Assembly (NCBI GenBank): GCA_020055645.1 | Contig: CM034550.1 | Location: 18,489,001-18,553,000, forward strand | DNA length: 64,000 nucleotides | Reading direction: 5' to 3' | Origin: Tomocerus qinae | Taxonomy: Eukaryota; Arthropoda; Collembola; Entomobryomorpha; Tomoceridae | Shown here: positions 30,801-42,700 of the stretch, one piece after another | Layout: the number at the start of each line of letters is the position of its first letter | How positions within the stretch are numbered: position 1 is the stretch's first letter | Translations under genes and position numbers: made by a program | The notes under the pieces: generated by a model | What the model saw: the letters and a program-made list of their open reading frames with translations, nothing else | Told to the model about the DNA's origin: nothing | Database searches by the model: none

Positions 30801-31592
30801 AATTCTCCTGATGCTGTAAAAGTAAATGTAGTGAAAGTCATATTGAAGTGGGCAAAATAGCAAATAAATTAGTGCTGAGTAAACTTGAGTACAAACAGTA
30901 CTTTTGAATTTGTTAACTCAAAGCCTAGAAATTATATTATCTTTAGTTTTCTTAGACGATTAAAATAGCTATTAATTGCCTGGTTCCCTTTAATTACGTA
31001 GCATTCGGTCCGATCACTCTAAATGCCCTGATTTTGTCAAACATTAAAATTACGATGTAATACGGTAAAGTGAAAGTCCTTAGACGCCCAATCTCATCGG
31101 CAATTGGTTATATAACATTATGTAAATGCTATTGATTTACTAATTTACTGTATTCCTAGTAAAATACCAATGGATATATCAGTTTAGATTAAGATAGTAT
31201 AGAACAATAGAATTTTCCATACCTTCAAGTTCATCAGGTCCGTGCCGGCCATTTGCATTTTCTTGTGCTGGGGATGATTGATGTGGACCACCGCCGCCAT
31301 CCCGATCTGCCTTTAGACGGCTGAAGAAGTTTAATCCGAATTCTGCCAAGTTAGTGGGACGTTCCAGCAGGTAAGCTATGGTGAAATCGAGTAAAGTCTC
31401 TCGTAATTCATCCGGAACACGATAACGTGGTCTGTTTTCCATTTTCAATGATTCTTTTAATGTTCACAGTAGTTAACAACCAAGCAAAGCAGCTTGTCCC
31501 TAAATATTGGTTGTGATGATAGAAAAGTCAAGCTCAGAAACGCGTCTAGTAACAATTAAAAAGCTCGAAATAGGTCATGAGATTTCCTCCCC
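6791..31592 (-). CDS. Pka-R2: cAMP-dependent protein kinase type II regulatory subunit, 5' part (3' part off the left edge)
   Basis: Regulatory subunit that dimerises, docks to AKAPs and holds the PKA catalytic subunit inactive until cAMP binds. Coding exons: 31448-31223 (ATG at 31448; in-frame ATG also at 31442), 13454-13354 and 6874-6791; phases 1, 0 and 0 join cleanly. Exon 1 encodes the RIIa dimerisation/docking domain (VPDELRETLLDFTIAYLLE, residues 11-29). Exon 2 encodes the inhibitor site RRKSVFAEAYNPEED; its Ser92 makes this an RII (autophosphorylated) and not an RI pseudosubstrate. Exon 3 encodes VVHPKSDGQRSRLAEAVKHI, the helix just before the first cAMP-binding domain. A strong acceptor at 31594-31593 (TTCTTTTTCAG) implies an upstream noncoding exon, so the exon would run 31592-31223 including 5' UTR. 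The two cyclic-nucleotide-binding domains are not in 1-6790 and must lie beyond the edge. Family assignment is very secure. Confidence 0.95.
6875..13353. other. Pka-R2 intron 2; no genes seen
   Basis: 6.5 kb of AT-rich sequence between exons 3 and 2. Open frames such as 9535-9870 and 12393-12728 have no recognisable motif and no splice context. Nothing else supported. Confidence 0.6.
13354..13454 (-). CDS. Pka-R2: Pka-R2 coding exon 2: inhibitor/autophosphorylation segment
   Basis: Acceptor TTGTTGCAG|CGGACC and donor GCA|GTAAGT. It reads in phase 1 and leaves in phase 0. It encodes PEPAPPVRNVGRRKSVFAEA and then an acidic stretch, the part that occupies the catalytic cleft of PKA-C. Confidence 0.95.
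16301..16355 (-). CDS. Candidate alternative first exon of Pka-R2 (isoform lacking docking domain)
   Basis: A locally GC-rich island in intron 1. ATG at 16355 opens 18 codons (MLSKLNSPSPLSDEREFV) and ends at donor GTAG|GTACTG in phase 1, the phase required by exon 2 at 13454 (G+CG = Ala). The frame is closed upstream by TGA at 16397-16395 with no other ATG. Spliced so, it yields an RII with inhibitor site and cAMP domains but no dimerisation/docking domain. Drosophila Pka-R1 is known to have alternative-promoter transcripts that lack its dimerisation region, so there is precedent in the family. The Kozak context (C at -3) is weak, and transcription is inferred only. Confidence 0.42.
16356..16500 (-). 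promoter_or_regulatory. Possible alternative promoter/5' UTR upstream of the 16.3-kb exon
   Basis: Sequence immediately upstream (minus strand) of the ATG at 16355 is unusually GC-rich for this intron (CCGGCGCAACGGCGGAGG at about 16380-16363). About 100 bases further up it has a TATA-like GATATAAC (about 16475-16468). Inference from composition and position only. Confidence 0.25.
28576..28581 (-). terminator. Possible polyadenylation signal for the alternative Pka-R2 last exon
   Basis: AATAAA on the minus strand, about 215 bases after the TAG at 28795. In AT-rich DNA this hexamer is common, so support is weak. Confidence 0.25.
28795..28976 (-). CDS. Candidate alternative last exon of Pka-R2 (docking-domain-only isoform)
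   Basis: An exon-like open stretch inside Pka-R2 intron 1 on the gene's strand. Acceptor GCATAG|GTGATC; it needs one base before it, which is what exon 1 supplies (G+GT = Gly). It encodes 60 residues (GDRTNKGRGVHKHKAAGN, later TIDGVALTQLANVTVKANIK, ending IESGKK) and a TAG at 28797-28795. Third-position use looks coding, and the upstream frame closes at 28989-28987 (TAA). A possible AATAAA lies at 28581-28576. Joined to exon 1 it would give a 135-residue protein with the RIIa domain but no inhibitor site or cAMP-binding domains. I do not recognise the tail. It could instead be the last exon of a nested gene. The polypyrimidine tract is only moderate. Confidence 0.5.
31223..31448 (-). CDS. Pka-R2: Pka-R2 coding exon 1: dimerisation/docking domain
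   Basis: 75 codons plus one base. The RIIa helix pair is followed by a Gly-rich linker (DRDGGGGPHQSS) ending in GPDELE. Donor AAG|GTATGG gives phase 1. The same phase-1 junction can be joined to exon 2 at 13454 or to the alternative last exon at 28976. Confidence 0.93.
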
Positions 31593-33773
31593 CTGAAAAA
31601 GAATAAAATCAAAATTAATGTTATTGCACTTTACATATAAATCTATACAATTTCTAAAATATATATCTTGAAACAGCATCAAACCTTTACTAGCCAAAGC
31701 CTAAGTTGAAGAATCTTTATAAAACTTTATAAAATCTCAGCAAGCAGATAAAAATATCGTTGCAGAGAACTCAATGAATCAACTTTTTGATTATGACAGT
31801 CTCTGTTTACAAAAAATATTCTCACTTCGTTATCCATGTTATTATACAAACAACAAAACGTTTAGTTTGTTTCAAATTAGTAATCATAGTAACATTTTAT
31901 TTTTTTGTGTGGTTCGGTTCTTTGGGGTTCTGTTTGTATTTGTATAAGAATGCGTAGGTGTCTCCGATTTCATGGAGTTTAGGTTGCACACCTGCTAATT
32001 ACACACGGCAAAAACCGGGCAGTGTGGTTTTTGGTTGTCGACGTTGTCTGTCCGTACATTCATGTTGTGTAAGTTTCAGGCGTTTAAGGTATATAGTATT
32101 AGGTAACAAAGCAATGTACTATGTACTATGCTTTTGTCCTCCTTTTGTCAATCTTTGTCCGATGTAATAATATGCTATGAATAAAGATCAATGAATTTGT
32201 ATTCAAAATCCAGTCAAAAAAGGCTTCTCGAAGTATTTGACTAGCCACGCAGTGGACATGGACAGTTGGGAACGAAAAACTAACAAAATTAATCCCTTCT
32301 TCCCCAGTATAATGTCTCTATTCGAAAGTACCTGATTGTGAATCATTGCATTAGGTTTGTGCTGAATCGGATTTACAATGTCTAACAATGTCCAACCTTA
32401 GGCTAAATTATGTTATGTCCAACAGCCCTCCCATGCACATAAGCCGCAAAGGTATATTGACAACTACATCAAATCGTTCTCATTTTTTGAATGACTGCCG
32501 TTATAGAATTTAGCTTAACATCAATTACATCATGGACAGACATAATTTAAGACCTTCAGTATGCAAAATGTTTCACTAATTGACAGAATAAGCATTTTAC
32601 TACTCCGAAAGCTATAATAGCAAATGTGACTTTTATGTGAACTTGTTTTAGATTCTCATAATCAAAGATTTGAAATATTTACTTTTACTACATTGAACTT
32701 TTAATTTTTATCTTTCATTGCCAATTTACATTGAAGTGTATAGCAGTAGTAGATAGGATTTTATAGCAGACTTGACACTATTAATTGATGAGGTCTAGAG
32801 CAATTCCTATTATTCATCTGAGCCTTGACAAGCTATTTATTGATTTTCTTTCAGTCCTTCAGTTTGCTCTAATTCTTCTAATTCTAAGCCATTAATAAAA
32901 AGTCACTTGTAAACCTCAGAGGCTGCATCAGGTTAGGTACATTTGTTGAATGACTTTTACACAAAATATTATACCTACTTCTTATGATCACATTTACTGA
33001 AATGCATACTATACATTCATAAAGGTAAGTAATGCATTAATGCGTACCTACACGCATTTGCTAAGAGATTGGTATGAATGTGCTTCTTAGGATTTTTGAT
33101 CAACACTTATCTAGCATTTAGTCATAAAATTATTAGAAGGCTCATTTTTAATGAGAATGACCATCAAAATCACTAAATGCTAACTATAGTAATAACAATA
33201 ATAACTTTGTATAGGGTGATGAATGGAAAAGGACTGCCTGTGCATTGCGTACTAGGTCTACGATAATTCTAATGAGGAATTGACTATCTAACTACACGTT
33301 AGCATAGCACTGTAAAATATAGAGAAGAAATAGTCACTTTTAAATTGGCAACTTTAGTTTGGCGAGCATGTAAAAGCGTAACATGAATTAAGAAGTCTAT
33401 TCCTAATTTTATTGTAGACCTACTCGCTGGCAATGCCTATTCTTAGATATTCCTAGGCAATTTTACTGTTTAGACTGTGCGGTCGATAACTTGATTTCGT
33501 ATAGCTGCAAACTAATATTAATATGCATGCATCACAGATAGAAAAAAGGTCAACGAAAATTAGTGCACCTTGTTGTTTGTAAAGTTGTATCATTTTGTAC
33601 AACTGAAAATATTTTGACCATTCATTACAAATCAATGCAAAATATTATAGATGACATCTTTTTATGCCTTCAGAATTAATAAAGTTTAATTGAGGATGCA
33701 ATTTTAAATAATATAATTTATGGTGAAGGTACATTCCGTAGTTAAACTCCATGATGTAACTACTAGAACTTAC

Positions 33774-33870
33774 CATACGCACACAATTGTTATGCCCCGG
33801 CGTTTGTTCACTGCTGAAAAGTATCTGAACAGAGGCCGCTGATCGAAGGACCTACTTCAGGGTAGGTCCA
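33774..33870 (-). other. Candidate noncoding first exon of Pka-R2
   Basis: A GC-richer patch in AT-rich DNA ends, on the minus strand, at a good donor (GTATG|GTAAGT, exon end 33774). It lies about 2.2 kb upstream of the acceptor at 31593 that precedes the Pka-R2 start codon. No coding frame is recognised. The 5' limit is a guess. Within it 33848-33869 forms a perfect 8-bp inverted repeat (GGACCTAC / GTAGGTCC). Confidence 0.25.
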
Positions 33871-36741
33871 CTTTAGCAAATTAAAGGTCAAGTAATGTTA
33901 TGTTATAATCTAGTATTGGATCCCTATTCTAAACTTTTCTAAAGTTGCCATTTTCAATATGGAATTGTGCATTTGTCAATTTTTGCCATTTGCAATTTGC
34001 CACAATGTGACCTTACCGTTTCCATCAATTTTTTATTGTGTACTTTCATAACCAACGAAATGCATTTAATCGTCAGCAGAATTATTATCGTCGGGATTTC
34101 TGCTGCATGTCCTACATAAGAGAAATGCAGATAGATTGCATAGCTACTACCTAATAATTTAGCAATGAACAGAAGCTAATATAACAAGCGAACGTTAACT
34201 CAAATCTATATTTCATGTCACGCTAGCCTACAAACAAGTACCTAAAACAGAAGATACAGAAATTGATATGAAGCGATTAGATAGTTAAGCTTTAGTAGAC
34301 AATAGCAGATGGTCATCTGACAATCAATCAATATAATTGCTATGTATGCCAATAGTAATGCTTATGAAAACGAATGAACTGAAACCAATATCCAACTTGG
34401 AATCATTAAAAGTTAAAGCAGAATATAGAATGCTAGTTAGAACAAACCCGTCAACGTAGATATAGCATGCAGATAACTATACGCATAAATATGTAATGAG
34501 ACCGCCATTTAGTCTGTAGATTCGCAAATACAGGTGCGTCAACGTCAAACTTGACATTTCTATCAAATTATCCCATTACAACCGAAAAAAGTTCCCTTCA
34601 ATTCAGATAATTCGTTTTCCAAGTTTTGTATTGTATCATTATCGTTTAGAATAAAATATCGGTTGAAATTCAATGTAAATGCTCTATTAGGTTCATTTTT
34701 GTAGCAACACAAATGCTAAAGGGTTACGTGAATTTTATCAAAAGATTAAATCATACCAATTACCAATTTACAAGGGAAAACTTTAGCAGACATAAAATTC
34801 TTGTTGGACAAATTACGTTTAAGTGCGTAGTAAGAAAGACGAAATTCTACAAAGACTTGAAGTCTGAGAAATGCCTAACGATCCCATTGAATATTGAATC
34901 AATATTTTGGAAAGGATAACAGATTAACAAATGCGACGAATGTGGTATTATTAGCAGATATTTATGTGCCACTTAAGTACTAACCATAGGCACTGCAAGC
35001 AATTTACAAAGCACACTTAATAGAATTACATTTTGTATTTGCAAGTACAATGCATAGCAGGAGGACCTGGAGCTACTAAACTATTCACGACATACTCATA
35101 TTATTATTAATAAGGCAGGACTCTGTGACTCTGACTTCATTCAGCCACAAACTTAACCTTATTCCAGTTTAGCTTTGAAGAGAGATAAGGCTATAGTAAA
35201 GTCAACCTCAAATTACAGTCCTATACAGTAGTCGTGTCTAATGTCTTTGCCAGTGACAACCGAAGTGGAGTAAAATGTAGGTACATTTATGTGCTAATAC
35301 TCTGGTCGTGAAACCAAAGAATCCACATCTCCATTTCTATTCAGTAAAATCTCAAATCCAGCGATTACCTATAACCTAAAGCCTAACCGTTTCACAAGAA
35401 AAGGATTCTCCGTGCCTAGCGATTCATTCCATTTATATCAGATCCCATTATTGGAACCTGGGTTGGAATGGTACTAGAAAACCATGAAAGGAAGTGTATG
35501 CATATTTTATGCACATCGATTAAATGTTTAGAGCTCGTGGATACGATTTACGACGCATACCTAAATACTAATAATGCACTGGTGGCCACTACTCTTCTTC
35601 CTTTACACAATAAACCTATTTTAGTACACTTGTACCAGGAAGATGAGCAATTACATAGCCAAATCCTTTATCACCGTTCTATGCACAATTGTTTGTCTTA
35701 AATTTGCGTCCGGCCCAACTGTGCAATTATATTTCCCACAATCCCCAACTGAGATAATTCCTGTTATTATTTTTCTAACCACAAAGAAAACGTGTCTTTC
35801 TATATGACATGGTAGGGGAGAACCCAATGGAGCAACTAGAAAGAAAGAAAATCTGAATCTTTGATCATTTAGGTAAATGATATTATTTTTTTGCATTTCC
35901 AGCATAATATCCTCGTGTCTTTGCCTTTATATGTATTAGAGAACTTGGCTTTGCAACAATTGACGAGCTTAGCCTTGACTAGGAAATAAATACCTATTTG
36001 GAATGATTGTAAAATCATGCCAGATGCTCCACTCACACTAGTCAATCATATTCGCATTCAATGTGAATTACTACTACCACTAAACTATCAAAATTCCATG
36101 GATCGATCCTTAAATATCGTATTTCCAGACACAGAGAGGTACCATATTGCAACATAGATAATAAAAGGAGGCGGATAAATTACTCCTCACAAACAATTCA
36201 ATTTACATTTGTGCAATGCAGTGCAATTAAACTTTTAATTCGTCATTAAAAAAATATGAGCCATGTCGAAACTTGTAAACAGGTGTACAATACACTAGAA
36301 CATTTACACGTGTTGAAAAGAGACAATAAATTACCGTATTTGTTCTTTTTTAGATAGCAATTCCAATTTAACACAATAGTCTTTTGCTAAGCATTTTTCT
36401 GTTTGTCAAAGTTTGTTATTAAATCGTTTTCATTCAAATATTCTCTTAAAACATCTGAATTATTAAGTAGAAATTGATTGTCACATTTCCCTCATTTATT
36501 ATTGGTTCAGAACATTGACTGCTTATCAAATGGATGGAAATGTCCTGTAGAGCTGTTTATGAAATGAATTTAATAAAGCCAATAGTATCTTGCACTAATG
36601 CATTCAATATCTGCAAAACAGACACTTAAAATTTTCCTATATACTTGGCATAGACACAACTGTCGCAGAAAACTGTTGTTCTCATTGCATCATATGATCC
36701 TATGGACAGACAGATTATATATAGTATACAACAGCATTCGG

Positions 36742-36798
36742 TAAAATCAATAGTCATTTGAAGGAAAAAGCAAGTGGCCTAAATCACTATTGATTTTA
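36742..36798. repeat. Inverted repeat
   Basis: 13-base arms TAAAATCAATAGT (36742-36754) and ACTATTGATTTTA (36786-36798) around a 31-base spacer. An outer pair, GACAGACAG just before 36720 and CTGTCTGTC after 36800, extends the symmetry imperfectly. It could be a remnant of a small palindromic element. No target-site duplication was identified. Confidence 0.45.
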
Positions 36799-39700
36799 TC
36801 GACTGTCTGTCGACCGCTGACTGCAGATTACATATTAAGTTCTTGACATCATCAGCATTCAATTGAAATGCAGAACAGATACCTACAAAACTACTCGCTC
36901 GTTTATCCCCCATTGTCGCATATAGACTTAAGTTGACCAAATCTGCGGAGAATGGCAATATGGTTCATTCTTCTAGTACACTAACAATTTACAGAACAAT
37001 ACAGACTACAAATGTAGATACTATAGTACTTTAGTTCTTCAAAGGGAGCAACTATACTTATAGTAATTGGAGTTTTCTGCGTTTTACAATTTACCATTGC
37101 AAGAGATATGACTATAAGTAGTATATTCTTTTGTATATCAAAAAAAAGACATTGAATACTTAGTAACAAAAAAGTTCAAACGAATCTTTTGTCAAAGTCA
37201 GTTCAAATTCCTTTAGCATACAATATTTTATAAACCTATAGACACATGATTACAAAATGTCATACAGTCATACCTACCCTATTATTCGATTCAAATTATC
37301 TGGGTCAATTACTGTGTCACCCTCTAGTATTTTAAGAAATTCATTCAAGGTAGGTCACATATTGAGAATAAATATTGAGCGTCAGCTGCAGATGCAGATT
37401 TTGTTTTTAGTGTCAAAAACTCAATCCTGGGGGTGAATTGAATCGAGTCGTAAAATGAAAAATATAGACAATGGGATCAATAGGCAGAGTATGCACAATT
37501 TTGCAATCGTAGCTATGTAAATTTTTACGCATATTTTTCCATTTTATCCATTTATCTATACAATTTGTAAGTCAATTATGGCTGTTGATTGATATTGCAA
37601 CTGACAAGTTTGACTTCGCAAATGGACAAAATTCTTTGTGAGAAGGTATAATGTTCACAATGCTAAAATACGAAAATGAAATAAGTGCGACTGTTTATTC
37701 AGAATATATAGATAATTAAGATCTAATTATATTCGTATGTAAAGTATAGAATGTATTAGATAGAAGTGTCAAGTAATGTATTCGTTTATAATACATCCAG
37801 ACAAGTTAAAATACATTCGGTAGATAGTAAGCTAATTATAGTAAGTACTAAGTGGCATGAGGTAGTGATTTCAGTACGTGTATAAATACACGATTTAAAA
37901 GAATAGTTTATCTATAATGTAAATGTAATGTATACACCAAGAATGCCTCATTATTTATGAACAAAATAATTAGCTGTACTCTATATCACTTTACTACATC
38001 GGAGTCAGTTCATTGTAAGGTCAACTACCATCCAACTCGAAGCATTAATACATTGTAAGTATACACATGGAAAACATGCTCATTATTTTCTTTCCTTTTA
38101 TTGGTACTCTACATAATAAGTGTAAGGAGGACCTTTCATACACTCCAAAGTATAAATGACGAATGAATGCGAAGTAGACGTTCATGACGTCTTGTTAGAA
38201 TCACAGCCTAAATATTCCTATTGTTAATTGCTTTAGCCCCAAATAATTTTTTAACCAACATACACTAAGCAAAGTATTTATAGAAGAGTCTTAATGGAAG
38301 TTAAACTTCTGCTATACGTCATAAGGGGCTTAATGATTGACTTTACCATGTAATGACATTTGTATTACAAATGTAGTTAAAGTCATCGCTAGATAATTCA
38401 CATCCTCACTCTAAATTATCGTAAAATTTTGAGACATTGTCAAGTTATTGACTTAAAAGTAATCTAGAAGCATTGCTTAGTACCACTCAATCATTCAGGA
38501 TTAATGCTTTGAGAGTTTTATATGTATTATATATTAACAATACGTTAAATATTAGTTATGTGAATTGTATACGTGTTAATTCACATGCTACATAATCACA
38601 AACAAATAATATAGCAGGAAGATATTCAACTTTTCAATTTACATCATTAGCACACCTGGATTTTAAGCATAATAGATAAATATTATGCCATCATCGATGT
38701 AAAAGACAGAAAGATTAATGCATCATTATCATACTAATCCATGTCATTAGTAGTCTGGATGAATATATGAAAGATATTTGTACAATGGTACAATGTATTG
38801 CACTAGATTAACAATAGGGACAAACCCATATTATAGACAATCCATCAAGACTTTAAATTATCGTACAGCAGCCATAAAAAATTTCCTCCATATACCGTAT
38901 TTACAATTATATTTGTGAGAATGTGTGGCAAGAGTAGGTAGATAGGAATGAAAACAAGCAGACGCACTACATCGTGGTAGTTTTCTTACAATGTACGTGC
39001 ATTTGGCAATTTGATAGCTATAATATGGCCATTAACCACAACAAAAAGAAGTTTATGAGCACATACAAGATAAATATTTCAAAGGCTCCAATTGCTGTGA
39101 TGAGTTAATTCAAGTACAAATAAATATTAGCTACTACGTGTATAACAACAGATTTATATAATAGATATACAATTGTACCAAATACAGTCATAGAAAAATG
39201 CTGACTGAGAAGAACAGAATTATAATGGGAATAAAAATACTTTGTTATTTTAATAGGCTGACCTGCATATAAAGTGGTTTAAAGTAGGAAAGATTGAAAA
39301 CTAAGCAGCCTGCCCGACCGTATGACAATTGGTAGTAAAGTATCAATGGAAATAGCGAACGGCAAAGTTTTATATCTATGTTATGTAACTGGACGCACGA
39401 ATGCAAAATTATTACACACACACGCAAACAGGGAGTAGGAGTAGGGTTACAATGCAATAGGTATAATTTTGCTCATGCTAAAGGAACTTGCTGTCCTTTA
39501 CAATGAATCCAGGTTTAAAGGGCAATGTTGAATATTTTGTGCGTAATCGTATTTACGTTTGGATTTCACATGCTCGCAGATTCGTTATTAGTGCTTCATT
39601 ATTAAGGATTAGTGAGTCAGAGATAACGATATTGAATGCGAAAGGAAGTAAATACCACTTCACAGGATCATAATGCAAGCACATTGTTAAAAAATCCCTG

Positions 39701-42700
39701 AAATCAATCTGTATCTTAAGGGAAGCAAACTTTTTGACATCATTAGACAAATGATCAAGTTTCTGCACTATCTAATAATAAGCATATACACATGATATAC
39801 ACTTTGGTTGAGATCAAAAAATCTTATTTTTCTTATGGCTTTATTTAAGTACCTTATATTTCTCCTTCTCAATTCCCGAAACTAGAGTCGACAATGCATA
39901 ACTTTGTACCGCTGCTGAAATACGGTACATACTTCAAATAGCAAAAGTTTATCCATGGGATTAATATATGTCATCCGGCCTATTTTACATGGACTTCCTG
40001 TATAAAAAAGTTCTTGGATTTATTTTTACAATACAATCCTTGCAATGTACTTCTTCTCATCATTACAGTACTGACTACGTTATTTGATCCATATTGAGTG
40101 AATGTGTGAATTAAATATGTGCTCAGAAGTTTACATACTCTAATGCACTGTGGAAACTTTGCGGTAATATTATTCATATCTAGCAACATAGTAAGAATGT
40201 ATCTGCCTAAAAAGGATATGCCATATTTTCGTTTAACAGAGCAAAGAATTGCCAATATCCCAGGAGTGATATAGGAAAAAGCAATTTAAACCTCTAGTAC
40301 TACTTAGTCAAGTTACTTAGTTATATAGAGTTTAAGCCTACATTACCTATACGAACTAAATATATTAGTATTTGCTGGTAATTGTGAACACCATGTTCCA
40401 GTAATGTACACTGGAGGATGTAGTATTGTAAAGGCAGATAAATTGATAAAAAGTATAGCATTTCCAGGATAATCCTCTTTTTCATATAAAATATACCAAA
40501 TTATATCAGCGAATATTTCTGATTTGAGCACTAGACTTTTCCTAGTTATATATGTATTGTAGCATTCTTATCAGACAGAACACAGAAGCCCAAATCAATA
40601 GCTGAACAATTGTGCACGGTACATACATTCATTTCGACTATATAATGTAGAGCTTGCATAACTTAGGAAATCCTGTAATATCACATTTCTCTCGAACTAG
40701 ACGCTGAATACGTAATACGGTATTTTTAATGCTTTTAATAATAACATGCCGTTTCCTTGTATGAATCTTGCTCACAATGTGACGTGTGGGTGTGCTGGCA
40801 TTAAAAATATGGAAACAAGTGTGAAATTGAGAATGGAATGACAACAAAAGGTATTTCACATTCACATGTTTCATAGGCCACGGGCGTTCTATTGTTTTCG
40901 TCGCTATTCATCATTTACTACCAAATGTGGTTATGAAAATAATACTTTGATACTACTACTTTGATAATTTTATGTACCGAACTACTCGGAAGCAAGAAAT
41001 GTCCAGAATTAATGATAAATAGACAATACATAATAAGATCTACCAATATCGAGTCTGTAAGGATCGGTATTATGTACTCACTCGCAAACAGCTGAGCAAA
41101 GTGTTTTCAGAATTGAAATTATTATTGAAATTGGTTCTAAGAAATTCTTTTCTGAGTCAAAGGAAGCTATGTTATTTTGAATAATTATGAATTACTCTTC
41201 TGGGCTTTGCATCATGTGTGTATATAAAATAGAAAAATTCTTTTGGCTTACAATGACATTTTCTCCTAGAATTCCACATACAAACACCTCTATACAATTT
41301 GCACCTGCAAAGAACGAATTTAGTTATCCAAGCATAAAGGGGTGAATAGATGAATTTTCTACAGTTGACAGTGATGATAGAACAGCACTAATAAAAATTC
41401 CTATTTAATACTAGGTACAAATACGCTGTACCATTCAATAGTTTTCTGAACTAAATTGCAGCTACTAGTATTAGCCCGGAGTAAGGGCATTGCTTGCATC
41501 ATATTTTTAATAGGAAATCAATTTTGGGTGTAGTGAACTCGTTGACAGTGTTTTAGTTCGAAGAAAAACGAAGGAATCTGAAACAAAGTAGCGATCTATA
41601 AAAATAGGAAATTATGTTACAGAAAGTATTAAACGTGCCTTTTAGATATTTGAAGTTTGATCCAGTTGATCCTGGTGTTGCCTTTGAAGAATATCAAATA
41701 ACAAGTTGACGGGTATTTTCTATATTCACAATATCACCAGATGACACAAAGTGAGAATGAGAAAACAGATGACTTTCACTAGAAAAAGTGGCAATTTTAG
41801 TGTAATTACAAATTATTTTTTGTAACTACCACAAAACTTAAAAAGAGTGTAAAAGAAAGTATTTTCCCGGCAAAGAAAACGGAAGTTCACTTTGGTAGGA
41901 AATAATTTTCCTATTTTCCTGCCACAAAATCCAAGTAAAAAGGGGTTGTTGGACGAGAATGTAACAATTGTGATTTTATTGTTGCCGAAATGTTTCTTTT
42001 GGTTATGAGGAAGGAAATGAAGTAACGAAAATGTATTTGTGTGCAAAATTCCAATTGGATAGTCAGCTCGTTTGCATTTATTTGTCAGTTAGCAATAGAC
42101 AAAATAAACATGCCTTCACACTTTGCTGACTGTGTCCGTCGTTTGTGTCGTCTGTCACTTTATTGCCACTTGGTCTCTCACTCGCGTACACTTGCAATCT
42201 GAAAATGCAAACTGGCTGAATGAAACTCAGAAAGGGATCGTATAGGAGTTGTACATTTATTATCTACGTATAGGTTCAGGTTCAGCCGTTCAGCTCTGAG
42301 TTTTAATGATTATTATGTAGATCTTGCAACTGCACCTTGTTGTATCGTGTGTATAGTGGAGTAGGTATAGTTTATACAGTTAGATCCGGAGTACCATAAA
42401 ATGTATTATTTTTATACAGTAGAGTGGATACTAATGTCTTGGACTCGAGTTAAATCATGCAGGTAAGTTAGTAAACAATTTCTGTTGTAGTAGTTTCTGT
42501 TTGTGTACATAGACAGCAATTGTTGCTTTTTATACTTATATCGTGATCTATATCTTAACTCTGGCTCTTATACTACTCCAAAATTCTCGTCTCACCACTC
42601 ACTGTTATCGCAATTGAAAATATGGTAAATCAATAGGATTTTGCATCAAGAGAGTTAAAATATTCTTGAAAAAAAGGGAGTAGAACTTGTGTCTGCGTTC

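Larger units (their letters stand above)
13455..31222. other. Pka-R2 intron 1 (about 17.8 kb), containing two candidate alternative exons
   Basis: Apart from the exon-like islands at 16301-16355 and 28795-28976, I see only AT-rich DNA with short chance frames. The longest, 21386-21796 on plus, starts at TTG and matches nothing I know. No transposon ORFs or terminal inverted repeats were recognised. Confidence 0.55.

Noticed and set aside
42440..42475. ATGCAG|GTAAGT, resembling a first coding exon on the plus strand
   Set aside because: Only two codons precede the donor and no downstream coding exon was found on plus up to 46 kb; a chance donor is more likely.
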